A stretch of 64,000 nucleotides of DNA from Herbaspirillum robiniae (GTDB lineage Bacteria; Pseudomonadota; Gammaproteobacteria; Burkholderiales; Burkholderiaceae_D), in contig NZ_NJGU01000004.1 of the NCBI RefSeq assembly GCF_002213415.1, positions 124,001-188,000 on the forward strand, in the 5' to 3' direction. Below the pieces are notes generated by a model, which did not search any database, was not told the origin of the DNA, and worked only from the letters and a program-made list of their open reading frames with translations. Positions 31,531 through 42,398 of the stretch are shown one piece after another. A program made the translations under genes and the position numbers. The stretch's first letter is position 1. Every line of letters starts with the position of its first letter.

Positions 31531-31956
31531 ATGGCAATTGAACGCACCCTGTCGATTATCAAGCCGGACGCAGTGGCCAAGAACGTGATCGGCCAAATCT
31601 ACACCCGTTTCGAAAACGCCGGCCTGAAGATCATCGCTTCGCGCATGACCCAACTGTCCCGCGCTGAAGCCGAAGGCTTCTACGCCGTGCACCGCGAGCG
31701 TCCTTTCTTCAAGGACCTGGTGGACTTCATGGTTTCCGGCCCGGTCGTGATCCAGGTGCTGGAAGGCGAAGGCGCGATCCTGAAGAACCGCGACCTGATG
31801 GGCGCTACCGACCCGAAGAAGGCTGAGAAGGGCACCATCCGCGCCGACTTCGCCGACTCCATCGACGCCAACGCCGTGCACGGCTCGGACGCCGAAGAGA
31901 CTGCCAAGGTCGAGATCTCCTACTTCTTCCCGGCACTGAACGTCTATTCGCGTTAA
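31531..31956 (+). CDS. ndk: Nucleoside diphosphate kinase
   Basis: This 141-residue enzyme transfers the terminal phosphate between nucleoside triphosphates and diphosphates through a phosphohistidine, H117 in NAVHGSD. The start [12 protein letters not shown] and the [13 protein letters not shown] loop are typical, and the length is that of tetrameric bacterial Ndk. TTGGAG precedes the ATG. It heads the long plus-strand run toward rlmN and rodZ. Confidence 0.97.
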   Translation: MAIERTLSIIKPDAVAKNVIGQIYTRFENAGLKIIASRMTQLSRAEAEGFYAVHRERPFFKDLVDFMVSGPVVIQVLEGEGAILKNRDLMGATDPKKAEKGTIRADFADSIDANAVHGSDAEETAKVEISYFFPALNVYSR

Positions 31957-32049
31957 TCTGTACCTGTTTTTATCGGTTGCCATGGCCAGAGCAGGAACCG
32001 GCGCGGCGTTCATGCCATACCTTCCTGCCCTGACCACACCGACAGCATC

Positions 32050-33222
32050 ATGACTACAGCTCTCACCAATCTGCTGGATCTGGATCCCGCGCAACTCGTC
32101 GCTTACTGTGGCGAGTTGGGTGAGAAGCCGTTTCGCGCCAAGCAGTTGCAGCGTTGGATACACCAGTTCGGCGTCGCTGATTTCGATCAGATGACCGACC
32201 TGGCCAAATCGCTGCGCGAAAAGCTGAAGACCCGCGCCGAAGTTCGCGCGCCGGCCATCATCAGCGACCATACCTCCACCGACGGCACGCGCAAGTGGCT
32301 GGTCGACGTGGGGCAGGGCAACGCGGTGGAAACCGTGTTCATCCCCGAAGAAAACCGCGGCACGCTGTGCATTTCCACGCAAGCGGGCTGCGCCGTCAAT
32401 TGCCGTTTCTGCTCGACCGGCAAGCAGGGCTTCAACCGCAACCTCAGCGTGGCCGAAATCATCGGCCAGCTGTGGATGGCGGAATTCGAGTTGCGCAAGA
32501 CCAAGGGCATCGAAGGCGGCCCCAAGGGCGAGCGCCAGATCACCAACGTGGTGATGATGGGCATGGGCGAGCCGCTGCTCAATTTCGAGCCGACCGTCAC
32601 CGCGCTGCGCCTGATGCTCGACGACAATGCCTACGGCCTGTCGCGCCGCCGCGTCACGCTGTCCACCAGCGGCGTGGTGCCGATGATCGACAAGCTGTCG
32701 CAGGAATGCCCGGTGGCGCTGGCCGTGTCGCTGCACGCGTCCAACGACGCGCTGCGCGACGCGCTCATTCCGCTGAACCGCAAGCATCCGCTGCGCGAGC
32801 TGATGGCGGCCTGCAAGCGCTATCTCGAGTTCGCGCCGCGCGACTTCATCACCTTCGAATATTGCATGCTGGATGGCGTCAACGACAGCGACGACAACGC
32901 CCGCGAACTCATCGAACTGGTGACCCGGGGCGATACCGCCATTCCCTGCAAATTCAACCTGATTCCGTTCAATCCCTTCCCCGAATCGGGTTTGAAGCGC
33001 TCGCACAATCCGCGCATCAAGGCGTTCGCGCAGATCCTGATGGATGCCGGCATCGTCACCACCGTGCGCAAGACGCGCGGCGACGATATCGACGCCGCCT
33101 GCGGCCAGCTGGCCGGCGAGGTGAAGGATCGTACCCGCGTGCAGGAGCGCATGCAGAAGATGGCGGAGTACCAGAACAAGTTCGGCAAGGATTTCGGCCG
33201 CATCGTGGAGATCTCCGGGTGA
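32050..33222 (+). CDS. rlmN: Dual-specificity RNA methyltransferase RlmN
   Basis: This 390-residue radical-SAM enzyme methylates C2 of A2503 in 23S rRNA and of A37 in some tRNAs. The radical-SAM cluster motif CxxxCxxC is C114-AVN-C118-RF-C121. The accessory N-terminal domain (1-90) and the late [12 protein letters not shown] segment are present, as is a C-terminal cysteine (AACGQLAGE) that serves as the methyl carrier in the family. It lies 93 nt after ndk. Confidence 0.96.
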   Translation: MTTALTNLLDLDPAQLVAYCGELGEKPFRAKQLQRWIHQFGVADFDQMTDLAKSLREKLKTRAEVRAPAIISDHTSTDGTRKWLVDVGQGNAVETVFIPEENRGTLCISTQAGCAVNCRFCSTGKQGFNRNLSVAEIIGQLWMAEFELRKTKGIEGGPKGERQITNVVMMGMGEPLLNFEPTVTALRLMLDDNAYGLSRRRVTLSTSGVVPMIDKLSQECPVALAVSLHASNDALRDALIPLNRKHPLRELMAACKRYLEFAPRDFITFEYCMLDGVNDSDDNARELIELVTRGDTAIPCKFNLIPFNPFPESGLKRSHNPRIKAFAQILMDAGIVTTVRKTRGDDIDAACGQLAGEVKDRTRVQERMQKMAEYQNKFGKDFGRIVEISG

Positions 33223-33532
33223 CGGCAAGTTTGCTGAATACTCCTGCCGGTGTCGTCGCCCAGGTCCTCGCCAGAGGCACCCGGGCCTGCCCGGCAAGAA
33301 CCGCAGTCCAGATTTCAGAAGTACCCGCGAGGATGCCGGCGACGCGCTTTTCCGCCGTTGCCATGCGTCCTCTTTGTGTTTTTGTTGAATGTTTCCTCGC
33401 TGTCGCGGTTGTGGTGCGGCAGCTGAAGTTGTCGAATTTCCCGGGAGGGGCGCGGCAGGCGTCGCGCCGGGACGCTCCAGAAGAATCCGGCCTGGTCCGG
33501 TTTAAAAAAAGCTTTTCCATGTGGAGCATTTG
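33223..33532 (+). other. rlmN-rodZ gap without a convincing gene
   Basis: This 310-nt stretch separates two genes that in many betaproteobacteria flank pilW/pilF. A frame open from a GTG at 33219 to a TGA at 33531 spans the whole gap, but it uses rare codons (AGA, GTA, TCA) and shows no recognisable domain or lipobox. I see no TPR repeats and no clear remnant of pilW. An A-run (TTTAAAAAAAGC) lies at about 33503-33512. Confidence 0.5.
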
Positions 33533-34612
33533 ATGAGTGATCAACAAATGAACGAAGTGTCTTCGCAGCAACCGCAAGAGGGCGGGCAGCCTGCCCAGCC
33601 GCCCGCTGCGGCGCTGCCGGGCGCTGCGTTGGCCGCTCAGCGGCAGAAGAAGGGCTGGTCGGTGGAGCAGGTGGCCAGTCTGGTGAAGTTGTCGCCGCGC
33701 CAGATTCAGGCGATTGAAGCGGACAATTATTCGGCCTTGCCGGGCCTGGCGGTGGCGCGTGGTTTCGTGCGCAGCTACGCCAAGGCCCTGGGCCTGGACG
33801 CCAATGCGTTGACTGCGGCCATGCCGCAGGAGTCGCCGGTGGCGCAGCGCGACCACATCGTGCCGCATCATTCGCTGTCGACGCCGTTCTCCGAAGGCCC
33901 GTTGCCGGCCATGATGATGAGCACCCGCGGCAATACCTCGCCGATGGCGGTGATCGCCGGCGTGGTGGTCATTGCGCTGGTGGCGGGCGCCGCCGCCGTG
34001 CGCTGGACCGAGCTGGGCGACAACGTGCCGCAGCTGGCCTGGCTGAAGGCGCACAAGGGCGACGCTGCGGCCGCTCCCGACACTGCCGCCGACGGCGCTG
34101 CCGCGTCTGCCGACGGGGCTGCCTCGACCGATACGCCGGTGAATGCCCGCGTTGAAACGATCACGCCGAACGCGGCCGACGATGCCGCCAAGCTGGCCGG
34201 CCCGGCTGCGTCGGAACCCGCGCCCGCCGCGCCCACGCCGGTGACTGAAGCGCCTGCGGTCGTCAAGGCCGCGCCGCCGGCCGCCGCCGTGCCTGCGCCT
34301 GCCCCCGCTGCTGCAGCGCCTGCTGCGCAGCCTTCCGCGGCATCAGCGCCCAGCGGCCTGAACATCGTCAACAGCAAGGACCTGCTGCGCCTGACCTTCC
34401 GCGAAGATTCGTGGGTGGAGATTCGCCGCGCCGACAAGACCACCATCATTTCGCGCCTGCTGAAGGCGGGAACCACCGAGGCCTTTGACGTATCGGACGC
34501 CTCGGTCCTGGTGATCGGCAATGCGGCCGGCGTGGACGCCACGCTGCGCGGCCAGCCGCTGGACCTGAAAGCCCCCGGTGGCAGCAATGTCGCCCGCCTG
34601 AACCTGAACTGA
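33533..34612 (+). CDS. rodZ: RodZ-like cytoskeletal/helix-turn-helix membrane protein
   Basis: This 359-residue bitopic protein has an N-terminal Cro-type helix-turn-helix (about 30-95, KKGWSVEQVASLVKLSPRQIQAIE), one transmembrane helix near 145-162 (MAVIAGVVVIALVAGAAAV), a long Ala/Pro periplasmic linker, and a C-terminal DUF4115 beta domain (about 285-359, LRLTFREDSWVEIRRADKT). RodZ links MreB to the elongasome and sets rod shape. The ATG at 33533 starts MSDQQMNE; an upstream ATG at 33521 would add four residues. It precedes ispG as in other proteobacteria. Confidence 0.92.
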   Translation: MSDQQMNEVSSQQPQEGGQPAQPPAAALPGAALAAQRQKKGWSVEQVASLVKLSPRQIQAIEADNYSALPGLAVARGFVRSYAKALGLDANALTAAMPQESPVAQRDHIVPHHSLSTPFSEGPLPAMMMSTRGNTSPMAVIAGVVVIALVAGAAAVRWTELGDNVPQLAWLKAHKGDAAAAPDTAADGAAASADGAASTDTPVNARVETITPNAADDAAKLAGPAASEPAPAAPTPVTEAPAVVKAAPPAAAVPAPAPAAAAPAAQPSAASAPSGLNIVNSKDLLRLTFREDSWVEIRRADKTTIISRLLKAGTTEAFDVSDASVLVIGNAAGVDATLRGQPLDLKAPGGSNVARLNLN

Positions 34613-34638
34613 GCAGTTAACTGAACCGAACGAACGCC

Positions 34639-35901
34639 ATGTCTTCCTCTCCGATCGCTTCCGGGCCGCTGGTCCGCCGCAACAGCCGCCGCGTGGTGAT
34701 CAGCCAGGGCGCGCGCGAGATCGTGGTGGGCGGCGGCGCGCCGGTGATGGTGCAGTCGATGACCAACACCGACACCGCCGACGCCATCGGCACCGCGATC
34801 CAGATCAAGGATCTCGCCCGCGCCGGTTCCGAAGTGGTGCGCCTGACGGTCAATACGCCTGAAGCCGCAGCGGCCGTGCCGGCCATTCGCGAACAGCTCG
34901 ACCGCATGGGCGTGGATGTGCCGCTGGTGGGCGACTTCCACTACAACGGCCATACGCTGCTGACCGAATATCCGGACTGCGCCATGGCGCTGGCCAAGTA
35001 CCGCATCAACCCGGGCAACGTCGGCAAGGGCGCCAAGCGCGACACGCAGTTCGCGCAGATGATCGAGGTCGCCTGCAAGTACGACAAGCCGGTACGCATC
35101 GGCGTCAACTGGGGCAGCCTGGACCAGGCGCTGCTGGCGCGCATCATGGATGAGAACGCCGGCCGTGCCGAACCGTGGTCGGCGCAGGCCGTGATGTACG
35201 AGGCATTGGTGACCTCGGCCATCGAGAACGCCCAGCGCGCCGAAGAACTGGGCATGGCGGGCGACAAGATCATCCTCTCGTGCAAGGTCTCGGGCGTGCA
35301 GGACCTGATCGCGGTATATCGCGAACTGGCCCGCCGCTGCGACTACCCGTTGCACCTGGGCCTGACCGAGGCCGGCATGGGCAGCAAGGGCATCGTCGCC
35401 TCGACGGCGGCGCTGTCCGTGCTGCTGCAGGAAGGCATCGGCGACACCATCCGTATTTCGCTCACTCCGGAACCGGGCGGCGACCGTACCAAGGAAGTCG
35501 TGGTCGGCCAGGAAATCCTGCAGACCATGGGCCTGCGCAAGTTCACCCCGATGGTGATCGCCTGCCCGGGTTGCGGCCGCACCACCTCGACCGTGTTCCA
35601 GGACCTGGCCGACAAGATCCAGACCTACCTGCGCGACCAGATGCCGGTATGGAAGGGCAAGTACCCCGGCGTGGAAGGCATGAACGTCGCCGTCATGGGG
35701 TGCATCGTCAACGGTCCCGGCGAATCCAAGCATGCCAACATCGGCATCAGCCTGCCTGGCACCGGCGAATCGCCGGCCGCTCCGGTGTTCATCGACGGCG
35801 AAAAGAAGATGACCCTGCGCGGCGAGCGTATCGCCGAAGAATTCCAGAGCGTGGTGCTGGACTACGTGCAGACGCGCTACGGCCAGGGCAGCCAGGCCTG
35901 A
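34639..35901 (+). CDS. ispG: (E)-4-hydroxy-3-methylbut-2-enyl-diphosphate synthase IspG
   Basis: This enzyme catalyses the penultimate step of the MEP isoprenoid pathway, reducing MEcPP to HMBPP. The 420-residue protein has a TIM barrel and a C-terminal iron-sulfur domain with cluster ligands C309 and C312 (ACPGCGRTT) and C355 ([10 protein letters not shown]). A loop at about 165-195 ([18 protein letters not shown]) is the short insertion seen in betaproteobacterial IspG. It lies 26 nt after rodZ, in an operon with hisS. Confidence 0.96.
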   Translation: MSSSPIASGPLVRRNSRRVVISQGAREIVVGGGAPVMVQSMTNTDTADAIGTAIQIKDLARAGSEVVRLTVNTPEAAAAVPAIREQLDRMGVDVPLVGDFHYNGHTLLTEYPDCAMALAKYRINPGNVGKGAKRDTQFAQMIEVACKYDKPVRIGVNWGSLDQALLARIMDENAGRAEPWSAQAVMYEALVTSAIENAQRAEELGMAGDKIILSCKVSGVQDLIAVYRELARRCDYPLHLGLTEAGMGSKGIVASTAALSVLLQEGIGDTIRISLTPEPGGDRTKEVVVGQEILQTMGLRKFTPMVIACPGCGRTTSTVFQDLADKIQTYLRDQMPVWKGKYPGVEGMNVAVMGCIVNGPGESKHANIGISLPGTGESPAAPVFIDGEKKMTLRGERIAEEFQSVVLDYVQTRYGQGSQA

Positions 35902-36022
35902 GTCTCGAATTTCCTTCCGGCGGAGCGCCGGATGCGATGCAGTACACTTGCGCCTGCCGCGCGTGTTCAACGCGGGGCAGGCCTGCCATTTTGAATTGAG
36001 TACAACACTATCCGGTATCGGT

Positions 36023-37378
36023 ATGTCAGAGCAAAAGAAAGTCGAAAAGATCGTTGGCGTGAAAGGGATGAACGACATCCTGCCCGCCGATGCGCCGCTG
36101 TGGGAGCTGTTCGAGAACACCGTGCATTCGGTGCTCAAGAGCTACGGTTTCCAGCAGATCCGCACGCCCATCGTCGAGCCGACCGCGCTGTTCGCGCGTG
36201 GCCTGGGCGAGGTGACGGACATCGTCGAGAAGGAGATGTACTCCTTCACCGATTCCATGAACGGCGACAACCTGACGCTGCGTCCGGAAAACACCGCCGG
36301 CGTGGTGCGCGCCGCGCTGGAGCACAACCTCACCTATGACGGTCCGAAGCGCCTCTGGTACGTCGGCCCGATGTTCCGCCACGAGCGTCCGCAGCGCGGT
36401 CGCTATCGCCAGTTCCACCAGGTCGGCGCCGAAGCCGTGGGCTTCACCGGTCCGGACATCGACGCCGAGCTGATCATGATGTGCCAGCGCCTGTGGGATG
36501 ACCTCGGCCTGTCGGACATCCGCCTGGAACTGAACTCCATCGGCAATGCCGAAGAGCGCAACAAGCACCGCGCCGACCTGATCGCCTACTTCGAGCAGCA
36601 CAAGGAGATCCTGGACACCGACGCCCAGCGCCGCCTGCACTCGAACCCGCTGCGCATCCTGGATACCAAGAATCCGGCGATGCAGGCAATGGTCAATGCC
36701 GCGCCGCAGCTGCTGGACTACCTGGGCGAGGAGTCGCGCGCGCACTTCGAGGGCGTGCAGAAGATCCTGCGCCACAACAACGTGCCGTTCACGATCAACC
36801 CGCGCCTGGTGCGCGGCATGGATTACTACAACCGCACCGTGTTCGAATGGGTGACCGACCAGCTCGGCTCCCAGGGCACGGTCTGCGGCGGTGGTCGCTA
36901 CGATCCGCTGGTCGAGATGTTCGGCGGCAAGCCGACCCCGGCCTGCGGTTTCGCCATGGGCGTTGAGCGCCTGCTGGAGCTGATGAAGGCCAGCGGCGAG
37001 CAATATGCCCCGAACCAGTGCGACGTCTACCTGGTGCATCAAGGCGAAGATGCGCAGATGCAATCTTTCGTATTGGCGGAGCGTTTGCGGTCTGCCGGGC
37101 TCGATGTTGTGCTACATTGCGCATCGTCGAACGGCGGCGGCAGCTTCAAGGCGCAGATGAAGCGCGCCGACGGCAGCGGCGCCGCCTTCGCGGTGATCAT
37201 CGGCGAAGACGAAGTCAAGGCCGGCACCGCCACCGTCAAGCACATGCGCGAGGGCGATGCCGAAGAGGGCAAGGCCAACCAGAGCAACATGGCGTTCGAT
37301 GCGGTGGTCGACTACATCGTGGACCAGATCGTGGGCGATCACGATCATGACCACGATCACGTGCACTACCATCCTTAA
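36023..37378 (+). CDS. hisS: Histidine-tRNA ligase with His/Asp-rich C-terminal tail
   Basis: This class II synthetase charges tRNA-His. Motif 2 ([23 protein letters not shown]), the HisA segment [15 protein letters not shown] and motif 3 ([13 protein letters not shown]) are intact, followed by a C-terminal anticodon-binding domain (about 330-425). The ATG at 36023 starts [21 protein letters not shown]. Unusually, the last residues alternate His and Asp ([14 protein letters not shown]), a potential metal-binding tail absent from E. coli HisS. The DNA encoding it is a simple CAYGAY repeat, so it may vary between strains. Confidence 0.97.
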   Translation: MSEQKKVEKIVGVKGMNDILPADAPLWELFENTVHSVLKSYGFQQIRTPIVEPTALFARGLGEVTDIVEKEMYSFTDSMNGDNLTLRPENTAGVVRAALEHNLTYDGPKRLWYVGPMFRHERPQRGRYRQFHQVGAEAVGFTGPDIDAELIMMCQRLWDDLGLSDIRLELNSIGNAEERNKHRADLIAYFEQHKEILDTDAQRRLHSNPLRILDTKNPAMQAMVNAAPQLLDYLGEESRAHFEGVQKILRHNNVPFTINPRLVRGMDYYNRTVFEWVTDQLGSQGTVCGGGRYDPLVEMFGGKPTPACGFAMGVERLLELMKASGEQYAPNQCDVYLVHQGEDAQMQSFVLAERLRSAGLDVVLHCASSNGGGSFKAQMKRADGSGAAFAVIIGEDEVKAGTATVKHMREGDAEEGKANQSNMAFDAVVDYIVDQIVGDHDHDHDHVHYHP

Positions 37379-37401
37379 TAGTTACGTTTTTTCTGAGTTA
37401 C

Positions 37402-38046
37402 ATGGCATACGATCTCGAAGAACAAGAACAGCTCGACTCCATCAAGGCATGGTGGGCGAAATACGGCAATCTGGTTACCTGGCTGGTGATCATCGCGCTG
37501 GCGGCCTACGCCGGCTGGACCGGCTGGAACACCTGGCAGGGCCGCCAGGCCGGCCAGGCCTCGGTGTTGTACGAAGAACAGCAGAAGGCGCTGGCCGGCA
37601 AGGACAACGCCAAGGTGCAGCGCGCCGCCGGCGACATCCAGGACAAGTTCGGCGGCACCGCCTATGCCGAGATGAGCGCGCTGGTGGCCGCCAAGTCGGC
37701 CTTCGACGCCAATGACGGCGAGACCGCGAAGAAGCAGCTGCAATGGGTGATCGACAACGGTCGCGGCAAGGAGTACAAGGCGATCGCCGCCGTGCGCCTG
37801 GCCGGCGTGCTGCTGGACGCCAAGGCTTACGACGAAGCCCTGAAGGTACTGTCGGGCGACTACCCGGCCCAGTTTGCCGGTGCCATCGCCGATCGCAAGG
37901 GCGATGTCTTGCTGGCCCAGGGCAAGCGTGACGACGCCCGCGCAGCCTACAAGCTGGCGCTGGAAAAGACCGAAGCCAAGGACCCGGGCCGCCAGCTGAT
38001 CCAGATCAAGCTGGACGCCATCGGCGGCGAAGCGCCCAAGGCCTGA
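37402..38046 (+). CDS. yfgM: YfgM-family tetratricopeptide membrane protein
   Basis: This 214-residue protein starts with a cytoplasmic helix (EEQEQLDSIKAWWAKYG), then one transmembrane helix (about 20-40) and periplasmic TPR-like helices. E. coli YfgM binds the SecYEG translocon and periplasmic chaperones; the same is likely here. It lies between hisS and bamB, the standard order. It starts 23 nt after hisS, with no obvious terminator between them. Confidence 0.92.
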   Translation: MAYDLEEQEQLDSIKAWWAKYGNLVTWLVIIALAAYAGWTGWNTWQGRQAGQASVLYEEQQKALAGKDNAKVQRAAGDIQDKFGGTAYAEMSALVAAKSAFDANDGETAKKQLQWVIDNGRGKEYKAIAAVRLAGVLLDAKAYDEALKVLSGDYPAQFAGAIADRKGDVLLAQGKRDDARAAYKLALEKTEAKDPGRQLIQIKLDAIGGEAPKA

Positions 38047-38202
38047 AAAGAATAATGCATGCGCATCCGGCCGGTCCGGATGCGTTCCATCCGCAGGCAG
38101 GCGCGGATGCGCATCGCACAGCGATGCAACGGCCGTTTGTGCGGCCAGGAATTCAACCGCAATCCCACCGCGAACCTATCCATCGCTTAGAGGAACAACA
38201 AT

Positions 38203-39399
38203 ATGCGTAGTGTGACAGCGACTGCTGCCAAGGCAACATCCTTTGCTCGATCCCAGTCCGCCGGCAAGCTGGCGCTGAAGCTGGCCGCCGCAGCGGCGAT
38301 CGTGACCCTGTCGGGCTGCTCGTGGTTTTCCAGCAAGAAAGATCCGAACCCGCCGGCGCCGCTGGTCGAGTTCGCACAGAAGCTGCGCGTGCAGACCGCA
38401 TGGTCGGTGTCGGTCGGCAAGGCCGGCAACTTCACCTTCACCCCGGCTTATGCGGCCGGCAGCGTGTTCGCCGCAGCCAATGACGGCACCGTCATGCGCA
38501 TCAACGCCCAGAACGGCCAGACCGTCTGGCGCATACGCACCGATACGCCGCTGACCGCGGGCGTGGGCACCGACGGCAGCACCGTGGTCGTGGTGGGCGA
38601 GAAGGGCAAGATCCAGGCCTTCGACGCCTCCGGCAAGCCGACCTGGAACGCGCAGGCGCCCAGCGAAGTGCTGTCTTCCCCGGCCGTGGGCGAAGGCCTG
38701 GTCGTGATCCGCAGCATCGACAACCGCGTGACGGCCTATGACGCCGACAACGGCAGCCAGCGCTGGATGGTCCAGCGCAATGTGCCGTCCCTGACCCTGC
38801 GCAATGCGCCGGGCATCGTGGTCGGTTCGCAGACCGCGTTCGTGGCGCTGCCGGGCGGCCGCCTGTCGGCGCTGGCGCTCAACAACGGCGGTCCGCGCTG
38901 GGAGGTGCCGGTCGGCGATCCGCGCGGCACCACCGAGCTGGAACGCATCTCCGATGTGTCGGGCGTTCCCGCCCTGGGTTCGCGCGACATCTGCGCGGTG
39001 GCTTATCAGGGCCGCATCGGCTGCTTCGATTTGCTCAACGGCAATGTGCGCTGGATCAAGGAGTTTTCCAGCGACGTGGGCGTGACGCTGGATGACAGCT
39101 ACGTCTATGCCGCCGACGTCGGCGGCGTCGTCACCGAGTTCGCGCGCGACACCGGCGCGGCCGTGTGGCGCAACGACAAGCTGAAGAACCGCATGCTCTC
39201 GAGCCCGATCAGCGCCGGTCGCGCGGTGGCGGTGGGCGACTACCAGGGGTATATTCATTTCCTGTCGCGTGAAGATGGCTCCTTCGTGGCGCGTCTGTCC
39301 AGCGACGGCAGTCCCATCCAGGCTCCGCCGGTTTCTGCCGGCCAGTCTGTCGTTTTCCAAACCAAATCAGGAACCGTGGTCTCTGTCGTGACAGAGTGA
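38203..39399 (+). CDS. bamB: Outer membrane assembly lipoprotein BamB
   Basis: This 398-residue protein belongs to the BAM complex, which inserts beta-barrel proteins in the outer membrane. The lipobox LSGC places the lipidated cysteine at C39 after an unusually long, Lys/Ala-rich n-region (SAGKLALKLAAAAAIVT). The mature part is an eight-bladed PQQ-type propeller, with repeated pseudo-motifs of the form GxxxWxxxT/S (GQTVWRIRTD, GSQRWMVQR, GAAVWRNDKL). A shorter start is possible, but no better ATG precedes the hydrophobic core. It is followed 18 nt later by der. Confidence 0.95.
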   Translation: MRSVTATAAKATSFARSQSAGKLALKLAAAAAIVTLSGCSWFSSKKDPNPPAPLVEFAQKLRVQTAWSVSVGKAGNFTFTPAYAAGSVFAAANDGTVMRINAQNGQTVWRIRTDTPLTAGVGTDGSTVVVVGEKGKIQAFDASGKPTWNAQAPSEVLSSPAVGEGLVVIRSIDNRVTAYDADNGSQRWMVQRNVPSLTLRNAPGIVVGSQTAFVALPGGRLSALALNNGGPRWEVPVGDPRGTTELERISDVSGVPALGSRDICAVAYQGRIGCFDLLNGNVRWIKEFSSDVGVTLDDSYVYAADVGGVVTEFARDTGAAVWRNDKLKNRMLSSPISAGRAVAVGDYQGYIHFLSREDGSFVARLSSDGSPIQAPPVSAGQSVVFQTKSGTVVSVVTE

Positions 39400-39417
39400 C
39401 CCGAAGAATCAATCGAA

Positions 39418-40761
<1,344 letters not shown>

Positions 40762-40903
40762 GTCGAAATAATGCTGTAATTTAGTTAATGATTTTTTGCG
40801 TTATAGGGAAAATCGTTTAAATTGATAAAGCATAATTGGTAAAGCACTTGATATTCATTAAAGTGCCTCCAAGTCCTAATCACAACAACACCGTGGAGCT
40901 GCC

Positions 40904-41146
40904 ATGAGCAACAAAGGGCAATTGTTACAAGACCCATTTCTGAACGCATTGAGAAAAGAGCACGTTCCCGTCTCTATCTATCTGGTCAACGGCATCAAGC
41001 TGCAAGGCCATGTGGAGTCTTTCGATCAATACGTGGTCCTGCTGCGTAACACCGTTACGCAAATGGTTTACAAACACGCCATTTCCACCGTCGTGCCTGC
41101 ACGTGCGGTCAACCTGAGTCTCGAATCCTCGTCCGACAACGAATAA
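40904..41146 (+). CDS. hfq: RNA chaperone Hfq
   Basis: This 80-residue Sm-like hexameric RNA chaperone promotes sRNA-mRNA pairing. Sm1 ([27 protein letters not shown]) and Sm2 ([11 protein letters not shown]) are intact. The C-terminal tail is short (about 12 residues, acidic end SSSDNE), unlike the long tail of E. coli. The ribosome site is GTGGAG, and the ATG starts [11 protein letters not shown]. The 142-nt upstream region is AT-rich and probably contains the hfq promoter. A small hairpin (GCACTT/AAGTGC) lies at 40844-40866. Confidence 0.98.
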   Translation: MSNKGQLLQDPFLNALRKEHVPVSIYLVNGIKLQGHVESFDQYVVLLRNTVTQMVYKHAISTVVPARAVNLSLESSSDNE

Positions 41147-41173
41147 TGGTCTACCAAGCCGGCTCTACGCCGT

Positions 41174-42310
41174 GTGCATCTTGATATGCGTGCCGCGCTA
41201 GTCGGCCTGGACTTCGGCAAGAACGACTTCGCCGCAAGTCTGGATGAATTATTCCTGTTGGCAAAATCGGCCGGCGCGGAACCGGTGATCACCATCACCG
41301 GGCGTCGCGCCAGTCCTGATGCAGCTCTTTTTGTCGGCTCCGGCAAGGCACAAGAAGTCGCCGACGCCGTTGCCGATCTTCAGCTCGAACTCGTCATCTT
41401 CAATCACGCCTTGTCGCCCGCCCAGCAGCGCAACCTTGAGCGCGTGCTGAAAGCGCGTGTGCTCGACCGTACCAGCCTGATCCTCGATATCTTCGCCCAG
41501 CGTGCCAAAAGCCACGAGGGCAAGGTTCAGGTCGAACTGGCGCAGTTGCAGCACCTGTCCACCCGTCTGATTCGCGGCTGGACTCACCTTGAGCGGCAGA
41601 AGGGCGGTATCGGCCTGCGCGGTCCCGGCGAAACACAGCTGGAAACCGACCGACGCCTGCTCGGGGAGCGGGTCAAGGCATTGCGGGCGGTGCTGGCCAA
41701 GCTGCGACGCCAGCATGCCACGCAGCGACGCGCGAGAGGGCGCAGCGAGACTTTCTCGGTCTCGCTGGTCGGCTATACCAACGCCGGCAAATCGACCATT
41801 TTCAACACGCTGACGAAAGCCGGCGTGTACGCCGCCAACCAGCTCTTCGCGACCTTGGACACCACCTCGCGCCGGGTCTACCTGGGCGAGGTCGGGCATG
41901 TCGTCATCTCGGACACCGTCGGCTTCATCCGCGAACTGCCCCACCAGCTGGTGGACGCATTCCGGGCCACGCTGGAAGAGACCATCCATGCAGACCTGCT
42001 GTTGCATGTGGTCGACGCCGCCAGCCCGGTGCGCATGGAGCAGATCGAGCAGGTCAACGAGGTCTTGCGCGAGATCGGCGCCGACCACGTGCCGCAGATC
42101 CTGGTCTGGAACAAGATCGATTCGGCCGGGCTGGAACCGGCGGTCGAGCATGACGAGTATGGTAAAATCCAGCGGGTTTTCGTCAGTGCGAAGTCTGGTG
42201 CTGGCTTGGATCTGCTGCGCGAGGCGATCGCCGCTTCGCTGAAGGCCGCCTTGGAGGCCCGGGGTCGCAGCCGTTCCGAGCCTGTCGATTCCGAAGACAT
42301 GCACGCCTGA
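41174..42310 (+). CDS. hflX: Ribosome-associated GTPase HflX
   Basis: This 378-residue protein has an N-terminal HflX-specific domain with its glycine-rich loop (RGPGETQLE), a helical linker, and a G domain. G1 is GYTNAGKST, G3 DTVGF and G4 NKID. HflX splits stalled ribosomes after stress. The frame opens with GTG at 41174; the ATG at 41186 (MRAALVGLDF) fits the conserved N-terminus equally well, and neither has a strong Shine-Dalgarno. It follows hfq by 27 nt and precedes hflK and hflC. Confidence 0.95.
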   Translation: MHLDMRAALVGLDFGKNDFAASLDELFLLAKSAGAEPVITITGRRASPDAALFVGSGKAQEVADAVADLQLELVIFNHALSPAQQRNLERVLKARVLDRTSLILDIFAQRAKSHEGKVQVELAQLQHLSTRLIRGWTHLERQKGGIGLRGPGETQLETDRRLLGERVKALRAVLAKLRRQHATQRRARGRSETFSVSLVGYTNAGKSTIFNTLTKAGVYAANQLFATLDTTSRRVYLGEVGHVVISDTVGFIRELPHQLVDAFRATLEETIHADLLLHVVDAASPVRMEQIEQVNEVLREIGADHVPQILVWNKIDSAGLEPAVEHDEYGKIQRVFVSAKSGAGLDLLREAIAASLKAALEARGRSRSEPVDSEDMHA

Positions 42311-42398
42311 GCTGTTTCGAGGGAACGGCTCCGTACGTTCCTGGCGCGCATTCCTCCTTGATTCTCTTAATCAATAACTACAGCCGGATCGCAAACGC

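Noticed and set aside
33219-33533. 104-codon frame spanning the rlmN-rodZ gap
   Set aside because: It overlaps both neighbours neatly but uses rare codons, lacks a ribosome site and has no recognisable domain. Kept only as a note on the gap.
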